In this document: positions 44,615-52,591 of the stretch, in pieces | How positions within the stretch are numbered: position 1 is the first letter of the stretch | How the letters are laid out: every line of letters starts with the position of its first letter | Assembly (NCBI RefSeq): GCF_039511225.1 | Contig: NZ_CP154261.1 | Coordinates: 4,774,001 to 4,838,000, forward strand | Length of the DNA stretch: 64,000 bases | From: Sphingobacterium multivorum | Lineage (GTDB): Bacteria; Bacteroidota; Bacteroidia; Sphingobacteriales; Sphingobacteriaceae | Reading direction: 5' to 3' | Translations under genes and position numbers: made by a program | The notes under the pieces: generated by a model | Seen by the model: the letters and a program-made list of their open reading frames with translations, nothing else | The model's database searches: none | What the model was told of the DNA's origin: nothing

Positions 44615-44656
44615 AAATGCGTTCAATATTGAATAACAACAATATTAAACGCATTT
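44615..44656 (-). promoter_or_regulatory. 17-bp hairpin directly before the start codon of the barrel gene
   Basis: On the minus strand, arms 44656-44640 and 44631-44615 pair over 17 positions with a single mismatch and an 8-base loop. The 3' arm ends three bases before the ATG at 44612. No T-run follows, so it is more likely to influence translation or mRNA stability than termination. Confidence 0.6.
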
Positions 44657-44675
44657 TGTTCAAAAAATCGTCCGA

Positions 44676-45287
44676 CTATAGATAACTTTTTGATTGCGGC
44701 CCTTGGTTGAACAACAAATCGATAATACTCAAATCTGGGTAAAATCCATTTTTATCAGAGAAAACCTGATAATATTCTTTTGGATCAGGCCATATACTTT
44801 CTTTTTTGGGATGTATAAGGTTGCGGAAATCGATCGCTTCTAACGGCTCGGCCACATACGCTTCTGTAAACCCTATTGTTCGTTTAAGTTTGATTGATTT
44901 TAGAATAAGCTCCAGCTGGGCCACATTAAAATCGACAAGATAGTCATATTTACCTTCGTAAAACCGTATAAAATCATCTTCATAATACTCAAAATATGCA
45001 GAACTCCGGTAAGCGGTCTGTATACTTAACCAGTGTAAACGTTGCCAGTTAAATTCATAACTTATCCGAATATCTTTCATGGGAACTCGTTCTTTATTGC
45101 CATGTTGAATGGGCACGATCAAATCCTGCACACCATTTGCTGAAGCAATGCGTGCTCGCGTACGATAGCTCTGCTTTTGAAAATGCTCGTATTTCTCGAT
45201 GAACAAAGGAAGATTATGCTCTTGTATTGTATGAAAATAAGATATTGGTGGAAGATAACATGCCGGAAGTAATAACTGCGATTCCAT
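44676..45287 (-). CDS. WbqC-like family protein
   Basis: 203 residues of the WbqC family, found near polysaccharide-synthesis genes and predicted to act in sugar modification; the exact reaction is not established. Recognisable segments: LLPACYLPPISYF at the N-terminus, RTRARIASANGVQDLIVPI, WQRLHWLSIQTAYRSSAYFEYY and the C-terminal half DLSIIDLLFNQG. Neighbours are an outer-membrane protein downstream and lipid acyltransferase and glycosyltransferase genes divergent, in keeping with an envelope role. Confidence 0.85.
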   Translation of the reverse strand: MESQLLLPACYLPPISYFHTIQEHNLPLFIEKYEHFQKQSYRTRARIASANGVQDLIVPIQHGNKERVPMKDIRISYEFNWQRLHWLSIQTAYRSSAYFEYYEDDFIRFYEGKYDYLVDFNVAQLELILKSIKLKRTIGFTEAYVAEPLEAIDFRNLIHPKKESIWPDPKEYYQVFSDKNGFYPDLSIIDLLFNQGPQSKSYL

Positions 45288-45374
45288 AAAAACTGATGAT
45301 TTTTGTTATAAGTGACGCAAAAATAACTTAAATTAAGGATATTTGTAAAGAACACTGGGAATTTTAGCTATAGC

Positions 45375-46241
45375 ATGAAACAAAAAGCGTTAAACGCATT
45401 AATCTATATCATCTCTCTTCTCCCCTATTGGTTTCTATATTTGATCTCCGATGGGCTTTATTACATACTCTACTATATGATTGGATATAGGAAGAATATT
45501 GTATTTCAAAACTTAAAGAATGCTTTTCCAGAAAAAACGGATAAAGAACGCCTGGTTATTGCCAAAAAGTTTTACCGTTTTTTCCCGGATCTCCTTGTCG
45601 AATCGATCAAATTGAAAACGATTACGGCTGAGGAAGTCAAGAAAAAGATGACTTTGGAAGATGTAGAAGAATTGACGAGACACCTCGAGGCAGGCAAAAA
45701 CGTAATCGGGGTGACTTCACATTATGCCAATTGGGAGCTTGGTATTCACCGTTTGAGTTTAATCACAAACTTCCCTACACTGATAGTATACAAACCACTC
45801 AACAACAAAGACATTGACACGGTGTACAATGACATGCGGGGACGGTTTGGCGCTGAAATGGTACCAATGAAACAAATACTCCGTCATATCGTCAAGTTGA
45901 AGGGCCAGCCCAATATCAGTATACTCGTTGCCGATCAAACACCACTGTATTCGGATTCCGATTATTTTATTAATTGGCTAAATCAGGAAACATTGGTCTA
46001 TACAGGAGCCGAAAGACTTTCTAGAATAAGTAAAGCACCTGTGGTCTATTGTTATATCGGAAGAAAGCCCAAAAGAGGGCAGTATTTCTGTAAATTCGTT
46101 ACTTTAATCGAAGATCCAAGTGGCTTTGGCGAGCATGAAATTACCGATATACACAATCAATTTGCTGAACAGCTTATTCGTGAAAACCCAGAATATTGGT
46201 TATGGTCACATAATCGCTGGAAAAGAAAACGTAGAAAATGA
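45375..46241 (+). CDS. Lysophospholipid/lipid A-type acyltransferase (LpxL/HtrB family)
   Basis: 288 residues. An N-terminal membrane anchor (ALIYIISLLPYWFLYLISDGLYYIL), the catalytic HxxxxE motif in SHYANWELG, and the family segment PNISILVADQTPL. LpxL-type enzymes add secondary acyl chains to lipid A; related proteins act on other lipids. The end overlaps the start of the glycosyltransferase gene as ATGA, so the pair is coupled and probably builds one envelope glycolipid. Confidence 0.9.
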   Translation: MKQKALNALIYIISLLPYWFLYLISDGLYYILYYMIGYRKNIVFQNLKNAFPEKTDKERLVIAKKFYRFFPDLLVESIKLKTITAEEVKKKMTLEDVEELTRHLEAGKNVIGVTSHYANWELGIHRLSLITNFPTLIVYKPLNNKDIDTVYNDMRGRFGAEMVPMKQILRHIVKLKGQPNISILVADQTPLYSDSDYFINWLNQETLVYTGAERLSRISKAPVVYCYIGRKPKRGQYFCKFVTLIEDPSGFGEHEITDIHNQFAEQLIRENPEYWLWSHNRWKRKRRK

Positions 46242-47269
46242 GTAAATTACCCAAAGTAGCTGTCGTTATCCTCAATTGGAATGGTCGATTTTTCCTAGAA
46301 AAATTTTTGCCATCCGTATATAATAGTTCGTATCCGAATGTCGAATTTGTCATTGGAGACAATGCCTCCGATGATGATTCAATTTCATTTGTGAAACAGT
46401 ACTATCCGACGATTACTATACTTGAAAATGATAAAAACTATGGCTTCGCAGGAGGTTATAACAAAATACTGCAGCGTGTAGATGCTGATTACTATGTACT
46501 CCTCAATTCGGATGTCGAAGTGAGCCAAAACTGGATTGAACCCGTGATTGAATACTTGGAAAGAAACCCTTCCCTCGCAGCAGCACAGCCTAAAATCCGT
46601 TCATTTCATGACAAGCAGAAGTTTGAACATGCCGGAGCCGCCGGTGGCTATCTGGATTACTTTGGCTTTCCTTTCTGCAAAGGGAGAATCCTACATGAAG
46701 TAGAAGATGATGCGGGACAGTACGATAAGGAATCCGAGATCTTTTGGGCATCTGGAGCTGCGCTTTTTATTCGCTCAAAAGCCTGGAAGGAAGCAGATGG
46801 CCTTGATGAAGATTTCTTTGCCCATATGGAGGAAATCGACCTGTGTTGGCGATTAAAGAAAATGGGCTACGGCATAGGCTATTGCCCTAAATCTGTTGTT
46901 TATCATGTTGGTGGAGGAACCCTCAATGCAAGTAATCCCAAAAAGACTTACCTCAATTTTAGGAATAATATGGTCATGCTGCAAAAAAACCTACCGTTAG
47001 GCAAAGCCATATGGATTATTTTCATCAGGCTTTGGTTTGACTTTGCTGCCCTTGCTAAGTTTCTGATCGACAGAAAACCTAAGGATGCTTGGGCAATCAG
47101 TCGTGCGCATCAGTATTTCTTCTTGAATATTTTCAAAAATGCTAAAAAACGAAAAAAATACAAGGCGAAAGAAAATACAAAAGGGCATTACACAAAATCA
47201 ATTATCATTGATTTTTACACAAATAACAAACATAAATTTTCACAGCTAAATCCAGAGGATTTTAAATAG
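46238..47269 (+). CDS. Family 2 glycosyltransferase
   Basis: 343 residues of the GT-A fold. N-terminal VAVVILNWNGRFFLEKFLPSV, nucleotide-binding VIGDNASDDDSISFV, the DxD-like YVLLNSDVEVSQNW, and WASGAALFIRSKAWKEADGLDEDFFAHMEEIDLCWRLK. Transfers a sugar from a nucleotide donor to an unknown acceptor; rhamnosyl-type transferases have a similar layout. Overlaps the acyltransferase gene by four bases. Confidence 0.9.
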   Translation: MSKLPKVAVVILNWNGRFFLEKFLPSVYNSSYPNVEFVIGDNASDDDSISFVKQYYPTITILENDKNYGFAGGYNKILQRVDADYYVLLNSDVEVSQNWIEPVIEYLERNPSLAAAQPKIRSFHDKQKFEHAGAAGGYLDYFGFPFCKGRILHEVEDDAGQYDKESEIFWASGAALFIRSKAWKEADGLDEDFFAHMEEIDLCWRLKKMGYGIGYCPKSVVYHVGGGTLNASNPKKTYLNFRNNMVMLQKNLPLGKAIWIIFIRLWFDFAALAKFLIDRKPKDAWAISRAHQYFFLNIFKNAKKRKKYKAKENTKGHYTKSIIIDFYTNNKHKFSQLNPEDFK

Positions 47270-47290
47270 CATATTATTTTCCCAAAACAC

Positions 47291-47312
47291 AAAATGCAGA
47301 AAACCGCATTTT
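47291..47312 (+). terminator. Weak hairpin after the glycosyltransferase gene
   Basis: AAAATGC (47291-47297) pairs with GCATTTT (47306-47312) around an 8-base loop. Only four Ts follow in the arm; a weak terminator at best. Confidence 0.35.
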
Positions 47313-47376
47313 AAAAATAAAGCAGTCATTACAACAAGATTCTTTATTTATTTTATTTAAACGTACTTTTTATTTG

Positions 47377-47384
47377 TAATTTTG
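47377..47384 (+). promoter_or_regulatory. ligA promoter -7 box
   Basis: TAATTTTG matches TAnnTTTG. Transcription would begin near 47388, which makes an ATG at 47389 unlikely and supports the ATG at 47398. Confidence 0.55.
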
Positions 47385-47397
47385 CAAAATGTTGGTG

Positions 47398-49413
47398 ATG
47401 GATATTGAAAAAAAGATAAAAGACTTAACGGCAGAGCTCAACCATTATAACTATCAATACTATGTATTGGCGAACAGTGTTATTTCGGACTACGACTTCG
47501 ACCTTAAATTAAAGGAACTCGAAGCGCTGGAAGCTCAATATCCCAACTTTGCCGACCCCAACTCCCCGACACAGCGTATTGGTGGGGATATTACCTCCCG
47601 ATTTCAAACGGAAAAACACCGCTGGCCGATGCTTTCATTGGGCAACACGTACAGTCAGGCGGAACTACTCGACTTCGACCAACGGATCCGCAAAATCATC
47701 GGCGATCAGTTTGAGTATGTTTGTGAATTAAAATTTGATGGTTTATCGATCAGTCTGACGTATGAAAATGGCCTACTAAGTAAAGCCGTTACACGCGGTG
47801 ATGGCACACAAGGCGATGTTGTCACAAACAATGTGAAAACAATTCGTTCTATCCCGATCAAACTCAAAGAAGGCGATTATCCAGATCAATTCGAAATACG
47901 AGGTGAAATATTTATGCACAAATCAGCTTTTCTTCGACTGAATAAGGAACGAGCCGATAATGAAGAGCAAACCTATGCCAACCCAAGAAATTTCGCTTCT
48001 GGAACCATTAAACTTCAAGATTCTGCTGAAGTTGCCAAACGCCCATTGGACTGTTTCCTTTACTTTTTGTACTGCGACAACAGAACAAATCTATTTCACG
48101 ATCATTGGAATAGCTTAAACCATGTCAAAGACTGGGGATTCCACGTCAGCGAGCATAGCAGAAAATGCAGCACATTAACCGATGTTTTTGCATTTATTGA
48201 CTATTGGGATGTCGAACGTCATAACCTAGGATATGAAATTGATGGAATCGTTATTAAAGTAAATGATTATGCACAACAGGAAGAGCTTGGCTTTACGGCC
48301 AAAAATCCACGTTGGGCAATATCCTATAAATTCAAAGCCGAGCGTGTAGAAACCATTCTTAACTCGATTAGTTATCAAGTTGGACGTACCGGCGCCGTTA
48401 CACCTGTTGCCAACCTTCAACCTGTACAACTGGCAGGCACAACGGTAAAGCGCGCGTCCTTACACAATGCAAATGAAATCGCACGTCTCGATCTACACGA
48501 ACATGACACTGTCTTTGTGGAAAAAGGGGGCGAAATTATCCCTAAAATAATCGGGGTAAACCTCGACAAAAGGTTATCGGGATCGACAAGTTTTGTCTAC
48601 CCGACTTCCTGTCCGGAATGCGGCGCAGCACTTATACGGCAAGAAGGGGAAGCAGTACACTACTGCCCGAATGAAACCGGATGCCCGCCGCAAATTGTTG
48701 GCAAAATGCAGCATTTTATCGGACGAAAAATGATGGATATCGAAGGAATGGGAGACGAGACCGTGGATACTTTCTTCAAAAAAGGTTTGTTACACAACAT
48801 CGTTGACATCTATGGTCTCAAAGACCATCAGGATGATCTACAACAACTGGAACGTTTCGGTCAAAAATCAATCGATAACATGCTCAACGGCATTGAAAAA
48901 TCCAAAGAAAAACCTTTTGAAAAAGTTTTATTTTCGCTTGGAATACGTCATGTCGGCGAGACGATTGCAAAAAAATTAGCCCAGCATTTCAAAAATATTG
49001 ATGCACTAGCGCAAGCCTCAACAGAGGAAATCGAAGGAGTACAAGATATTGGACGTCGCATTGCGGAGAGTGTCAAAGAATATTTAGACAATCCAATTCA
49101 TCAACAACAGATTGTCGCGCTGCGAAATTATGGCTTAAATTTCGAAATTGAGGAAAAGGAGATCATCCTGGCGAGCAATTCACTTGAAGGGAAAACTTTT
49201 CTGATTTCCGGTGTATTTGCAGACCATTCACGTGAAGAGCTGGCAGCAGTAATTGAAAGCAACGGCGGAAAGATGTTATCTTCTATTTCTGCCAAACTAA
49301 GCTACCTCGTGGCAGGAGATAAAATGGGACCGTCCAAACTAGCGAAGGCTGAAAAATTGGGTATCCCGATGATTAATGATCAAGAACTATTAGAACTCAT
49401 TAATCCCAAGTAA
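47398..49413 (+). CDS. ligA: NAD-dependent DNA ligase
   Basis: Seals nicks in replication and repair using NAD. 671 residues: Ia domain with YYVLANSVISDYDFD, adenylation domain with the nucleophile Lys112 in ELKFDGLS, OB fold, a four-cysteine zinc finger (CPECGAAL and CPNETGCPPQ), helix-hairpin-helix repeats, and a C-terminal BRCT domain (LEGKTFLISGVFADHSREEL). The ATG at 47398 is preferred to the one at 47389 because the predicted transcription start falls at the latter. Confidence 0.97.
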   Translation: MDIEKKIKDLTAELNHYNYQYYVLANSVISDYDFDLKLKELEALEAQYPNFADPNSPTQRIGGDITSRFQTEKHRWPMLSLGNTYSQAELLDFDQRIRKIIGDQFEYVCELKFDGLSISLTYENGLLSKAVTRGDGTQGDVVTNNVKTIRSIPIKLKEGDYPDQFEIRGEIFMHKSAFLRLNKERADNEEQTYANPRNFASGTIKLQDSAEVAKRPLDCFLYFLYCDNRTNLFHDHWNSLNHVKDWGFHVSEHSRKCSTLTDVFAFIDYWDVERHNLGYEIDGIVIKVNDYAQQEELGFTAKNPRWAISYKFKAERVETILNSISYQVGRTGAVTPVANLQPVQLAGTTVKRASLHNANEIARLDLHEHDTVFVEKGGEIIPKIIGVNLDKRLSGSTSFVYPTSCPECGAALIRQEGEAVHYCPNETGCPPQIVGKMQHFIGRKMMDIEGMGDETVDTFFKKGLLHNIVDIYGLKDHQDDLQQLERFGQKSIDNMLNGIEKSKEKPFEKVLFSLGIRHVGETIAKKLAQHFKNIDALAQASTEEIEGVQDIGRRIAESVKEYLDNPIHQQQIVALRNYGLNFEIEEKEIILASNSLEGKTFLISGVFADHSREELAAVIESNGGKMLSSISAKLSYLVAGDKMGPSKLAKAEKLGIPMINDQELLELINPK

Positions 49414-49450
49414 GTTTTTTTAATTAAATTTATATAAATACAAAAACAAG

Positions 49451-50329
49451 ATGAACGAGCTTCACGGCGCAGGAGTAGCATTAGTCACTCCTTTTAACTC
49501 AGATGAATCTGTTGATTTCGAAGCATTAGGTCAGCTAATTGACTTGCAAATCAACGAAGGTATGGATTATTTGGTTTCTTTAGGTACAACTGGAGAAGTT
49601 GCCACTTTAACCAATGATGAACGAAAGCGCATCTGGGATTTTACTGTCAAGCGCGTGAACGGTAGACTACCCTTGGTTGCTGGAATTGGTGGAAATAATA
49701 CGGCCGAAATTGTGGAGCAAATTAAAAACTTTGATCCAACAGGTTTTTGCGCAATTCTATCGGTATCTCCTTACTACAACAAACCAACACAAGAAGGCAT
49801 TTACCAGCATTATAAGGCTGTTGCAAGCGCCTCTCCACTTCCAGTTATTTTATACAATGTACCTGGACGTACGGGTAGCAATATAACAGCACAGACAACA
49901 TTGCGACTGGCCAATGATTTTTCGAATATCGTAGCCATCAAAGAAGCTTCCGGCAATTTTGCACAATTCAGCGAAATTCTACGGGATAAACCAGCAGAAT
50001 TTCTATTGATTTCCGGAGACGATCCGGTTACCTTGCCGATGATGTCGCTTGGCGCTGCTGGTATCATTTCAGTGATCGGAAATGCGTTACCGAAAAAGGT
50101 AGCCACATTAGCGAAGTTATGTGCTGAAGGCAATTATGCCGAAGCTAGATCAATCCACAATGAACTTCTTAACATCACAGATCTATGTTTTATTGAAGGA
50201 AACCCAGCTGGTGTAAAATACATTTTGCAGGAATTGGGGATTGGAAAAGATCAATTAAGACTTCCTTTAGTGCCTGTTAGCGAAAAAATCCAGGCAGCTA
50301 TCAAAGAAGAATTAAAGAAATTGAACTAA
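49451..50329 (+). CDS. dapA: 4-hydroxy-tetrahydrodipicolinate synthase
   Basis: First committed enzyme of lysine and diaminopimelate synthesis, condensing pyruvate with aspartate semialdehyde. 292 residues: GVALVTPFNSDESVDFEAL, GTTGEVATLT, the Tyr135-containing LYNVPGRTG and the Schiff-base Lys164 in VAIKEASGN. Feedback by lysine is possible but cannot be read from the sequence. A terminator follows. Confidence 0.97.
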   Translation: MNELHGAGVALVTPFNSDESVDFEALGQLIDLQINEGMDYLVSLGTTGEVATLTNDERKRIWDFTVKRVNGRLPLVAGIGGNNTAEIVEQIKNFDPTGFCAILSVSPYYNKPTQEGIYQHYKAVASASPLPVILYNVPGRTGSNITAQTTLRLANDFSNIVAIKEASGNFAQFSEILRDKPAEFLLISGDDPVTLPMMSLGAAGIISVIGNALPKKVATLAKLCAEGNYAEARSIHNELLNITDLCFIEGNPAGVKYILQELGIGKDQLRLPLVPVSEKIQAAIKEELKKLN

Positions 50330-50351
50330 GATATAGTCGAATTCGTTTGAG

Positions 50352-50389
50352 AAAAAGTTTAGATTCCAGGAAAGGGTCTAAACTTTTTT
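50352..50389 (+). terminator. Intrinsic terminator of dapA
   Basis: AAAAAGTTTAGA (50352-50363) pairs with TCTAAACTTTTT (50377-50388), followed by further T/A bases. Confidence 0.85.
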
Positions 50390-50400
50390 ATTTCAAAGCA

Positions 50401-50431
50401 TTGCAACATAACAATATAATAACTACCTTTG
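50401..50431 (+). promoter_or_regulatory. Promoter of the rpsF-rpsR-rplI operon
   Basis: TTG (50401-50403), 20 bases, TACCTTTG (50424-50431): a consensus match. The transcript should start near 50435. Confidence 0.75.
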
Positions 50432-50434
50432 CAC

Positions 50435-50450
50435 TTCCACAAAAGTGGAA
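50435..50450 (+). promoter_or_regulatory. Hairpin at the 5' end of the rpsF mRNA
   Basis: TTCCAC (50435-50440), AAAA, GTGGAA (50445-50450): a perfect 6-bp stem with a tetraloop at the predicted transcript 5' end. It does not show the CCG-containing element of the known S6:S18 autoregulatory leader. Confidence 0.5.
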
Positions 50451-50477
50451 TTTTAAATAACAAAATTAATTAACAAA

Positions 50478-50846
50478 ATGCAACAGTACGAATCTGTAAT
50501 CGTTCTTACCCCGTTGCTTTCTGATGATGCTGCGAAAGAAGTAATCGCAAAATTCAAAAACATCTTAACAGAAGGCGGAGCCGAGATTGTCGCTGAAGAC
50601 AATTGGGGTTTGAAAAAATTAGCGTATCCAATCCAGAAAAAAACGACTGGATTTTATCACTTAACTGAATTCAAGGCTCCAGGTGAATTAATCAATAAAT
50701 TAGAGGTTGAATACAAACGTGATGAGCGCATTATGCGTTTCTTGACTGTAAGCTTAGACAAACATGCCAAAGCATACAACGAGAAAAAACGTAGCGGTGC
50801 ATTCAACAAAAAAGCTGAAACTAAAACTGAGGAGGGCGCAAACTAA
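50478..50846 (+). CDS. rpsF: Ribosomal protein bS6
   Basis: 122 residues. N-terminal YESVIVLTPLLSDDAAKEVIAKFKNIL, NWGLKKLAYPIQKKTTGFYHL and the strand EYKRDERIMRFLTVSLDKHA, followed by a basic C-terminal tail. Binds bS18 in the 30S platform. First gene of rpsF-rpsR-rplI; its stop overlaps the rpsR ATG (TAATG). Confidence 0.97.
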   Translation: MQQYESVIVLTPLLSDDAAKEVIAKFKNILTEGGAEIVAEDNWGLKKLAYPIQKKTTGFYHLTEFKAPGELINKLEVEYKRDERIMRFLTVSLDKHAKAYNEKKRSGAFNKKAETKTEEGAN

Positions 50847-51109
50847 TGGCTAACGAAAATATCCAATACGTAACTGCTCCTAAAGTAGAGGACAACCGTA
50901 AAAAATACTGTCGTTTCAAAAAGAATGGTATCAAATATATCGATTATAAAGATGCTAACTTCTTGATGAAATTTGTAAATGATCAAGGTAAAATCTTACC
51001 TCGTCGTTTAACTGGTACATCTTTGAAATTTCAACGTAAAGTAGCTCAAGCTGTTAAACGTGCTCGTCACATCGGCTTATTACCTTACTTAGCTGATGCA
51101 ATTAAATAA
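50846..51109 (+). CDS. rpsR: Ribosomal protein bS18
   Basis: 87 residues. The core YIDYKDANFLMKFVNDQGKILPRRLTGTSLKFQRKVAQAVKRARHIGLLPY is characteristic. Binds bS6 before joining the small subunit. Start overlaps the rpsF stop by one base. A single Cys (KKYCRF) is present, so it is not the zinc-binding form with four cysteines. Confidence 0.97.
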   Translation: MANENIQYVTAPKVEDNRKKYCRFKKNGIKYIDYKDANFLMKFVNDQGKILPRRLTGTSLKFQRKVAQAVKRARHIGLLPYLADAIK

Positions 51110-51124
51110 GGAGGACGATAGAGA

Positions 51125-51568
51125 ATGGAAGTAATTTTAAAACAAGATATCAAAGGCTTAGGTGAGCAAAACGATATCGTTAATGTAAAACCAGGTTTCG
51201 GTCGTAACTACTTAATCCCGCAAGGATTTGCTATCCAAGCGACTGAATCTGCAAAGAAAGTTTTAGCTGAGAACATCAAACAAGCTCAGTTCAAACAAGA
51301 AAAAATCAAAAAGGACGCTACTGAATTAGCAGGTAAATTGGAAGCTATCAAACTTTCAATTGGTGCTAAAGCAGGTGAATCTGGTAAAATCTTTGGTAAA
51401 GTAAACAGCATTCAAATTGCTGATGCGTTGAAAGCAAAAGGTTTTGATGTAGATCGTCGTCGTATCACTTTCGAAGTAGAACCTAAAGAATTAGGTGAAT
51501 ACATCGCTAACTTAAACTTACACAAAGAAGTGAAAGTTCAAGTTCCTTTCGAAGTAATTGCTGAATAA
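51125..51568 (+). CDS. rplI: Ribosomal protein bL9
   Basis: 147 residues: N-terminal domain MEVILKQDIKGLGEQNDIVNVKPGFGRNYLIPQG, the long connecting helix rich in Lys/Glu/Ala, and the C-terminal domain GKIFGKVNSIQIADALK. A Shine-Dalgarno-like AGGAGGA lies 11-17 bases before the ATG, unusual for this genome. A strong terminator follows. Confidence 0.97.
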   Translation: MEVILKQDIKGLGEQNDIVNVKPGFGRNYLIPQGFAIQATESAKKVLAENIKQAQFKQEKIKKDATELAGKLEAIKLSIGAKAGESGKIFGKVNSIQIADALKAKGFDVDRRRITFEVEPKELGEYIANLNLHKEVKVQVPFEVIAE

Positions 51569-51592
51569 TTCAGTTTATTTAGTCAATAATAT

Positions 51593-51628
51593 AAAGCGGC
51601 TATCCTTTCGGATAGCCGCTTTTGTTTT
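51593..51628 (+). terminator. Intrinsic terminator of the rpsF-rpsR-rplI operon
   Basis: AAAGCGGCTATCC (51593-51605) pairs with GGATAGCCGCTTT (51610-51622) around TTTC, with Ts after it. Confidence 0.93.
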
Positions 51629-51646
51629 ACCCCTACTTTACCCCCC

Positions 51647-51679
51647 AAAAAAAACTCGCGTTACGGAGAGCAACGCGAG
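51647..51679 (-). terminator. Orphan terminator facing the minus strand
   Basis: CTCGCGTT (51655-51662) pairs with AACGCGAG (51672-51679). On the minus strand the stem is followed by T8 (the As at 51647-51654); on the plus strand no T-run follows. No gene on the minus strand ends here: trxA already has its own terminator at 52093-52133. Confidence 0.6.
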
Positions 51680-51699
51680 GCATAATCTAGGGTATTTGA

Positions 51700-52092
51700 A
51701 AGGGAAAATCTTTATCAATCTCTATTTTTTTAAAAAAAACAACTCCAAAACCACCGAGTCAAAAAAAATAACATCGAAACCAGTTAAACCGAAACAAATC
51801 CTTTTCGAAACTCAATTTCAATACTCAAAAGAAGGAAAAAATATTCATTTTTACAAATTAAAATGAATTTTTTATCAAAAAATCATAAATAATTTTAAAT
51901 TTTCAAAAATATAAACATAAAAACAGGGCAATAAATCACTAAAAACCACAATAACACCAAAAATGTTTAAACAAAAGCAGAAAAACAACGTAAAACATAA
52001 ACGAAAACATAAAAACAACATAAAAAGAATAAAAATCAAGATAAAAATCAGAAAAAACACTAAATAAAATTCAAATAGATAAAATTTAACAG
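51700..52092. other. A-rich, G-poor intergenic tract
   Basis: Nearly 400 bases of low-complexity plus-strand sequence dominated by A with interspersed C (units such as AACATAAAAACAACATAAAAA). Minus-strand frames are artefacts of poly-T. A plus-strand frame through 51720-51866 (KPVKPKQILFETQFQYSKEGK) lacks an ATG. I cannot support a gene. Similar in composition to 19582-19840. Confidence 0.6.
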
Positions 52093-52133
52093 CAAAAAAA
52101 AGCCTGAAATATAATATTTCAGGCTTTTTTTTA
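52093..52133. terminator. Terminator of trxA
   Basis: AGCCTGAAAT (52101-52110) pairs with ATTTCAGGCT (52116-52125), flanked by seven or more As and eight Ts, so it can act in both directions. Confidence 0.92.
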
Positions 52134-52146
52134 TTTTTCAGCTAAA

Positions 52147-52467
52147 TTATGCTAATTGTTTTTCCAATTTCTCGTTCAATACTGATTTTGGAACAGCTCC
52201 AATTTGTTTATCAACGATTTCTCCATTTTTAAAGAACAATAAAGCTGGAATATTACGAATGCCATAACGAACAGAAATCTCTGGATTTTCATCTACATTC
52301 ACTTTTCCTACAACAGCTTTACCTTCATAATCCTTAGCCAATTCTTCAACCACAGGACCTACCATACGGCAAGGACCACACCACTCTGCCCAAAAATCGA
52401 TTAATACTGGTTTGTCTGCTTTTAAGACAACTTCTTCAAAGTTGCTATCTGTAATTTCTAATGCCAT
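52147..52467 (-). CDS. trxA: Thioredoxin
   Basis: 106-residue disulfide reductase with active site WCGPC (Cys30, Cys33) in VLIDFWAEWCGPCRMVGPVV, the cis-Pro loop IRNIPALLFF and the NVDENPEI segment. Cytosolic; reduces ribonucleotide reductase, peroxidases and other targets. A -7 box TATCTTTG lies on the minus strand at 52539-52532, giving a leader of about 55 bases. Confidence 0.97.
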   Translation of the reverse strand: MALEITDSNFEEVVLKADKPVLIDFWAEWCGPCRMVGPVVEELAKDYEGKAVVGKVNVDENPEISVRYGIRNIPALLFFKNGEIVDKQIGAVPKSVLNEKLEKQLA

Positions 52468-52531
52468 AATCTTTTAATTTTATAAACCGAAGTTATATCT
52501 ATAATACTATTTAATTGCTAAAATCAATAAA

Positions 52532-52539
52532 CAAAGATA
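52532..52539 (-). promoter_or_regulatory. trxA promoter -7 box
   Basis: TATCTTTG on the minus strand matches TAnnTTTG; no well-spaced -33 TTG was found. Confidence 0.5.
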
Positions 52540-52591
52540 CTAACAACTACCAATGTATTTGTAATCTTAATTACACAAATTCTAATCCAAA

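Noticed and set aside
50401..50477. S6:S18 ribosomal leader motif upstream of rpsF
   Set aside because: The characteristic CCG-containing loop/bulge is not present; only a simple stem-loop is seen.
51558..51866. Plus-strand frame of 102 codons after rplI
   Set aside because: Needs a TTG start inside rplI, passes through two hairpins, and its C-terminal part is lysine-rich because of A-rich DNA.
51875..52060. Minus-strand frame rich in Phe, Leu and Cys
   Set aside because: Explained by translation of a poly-T-rich strand; no promoter or family resemblance.
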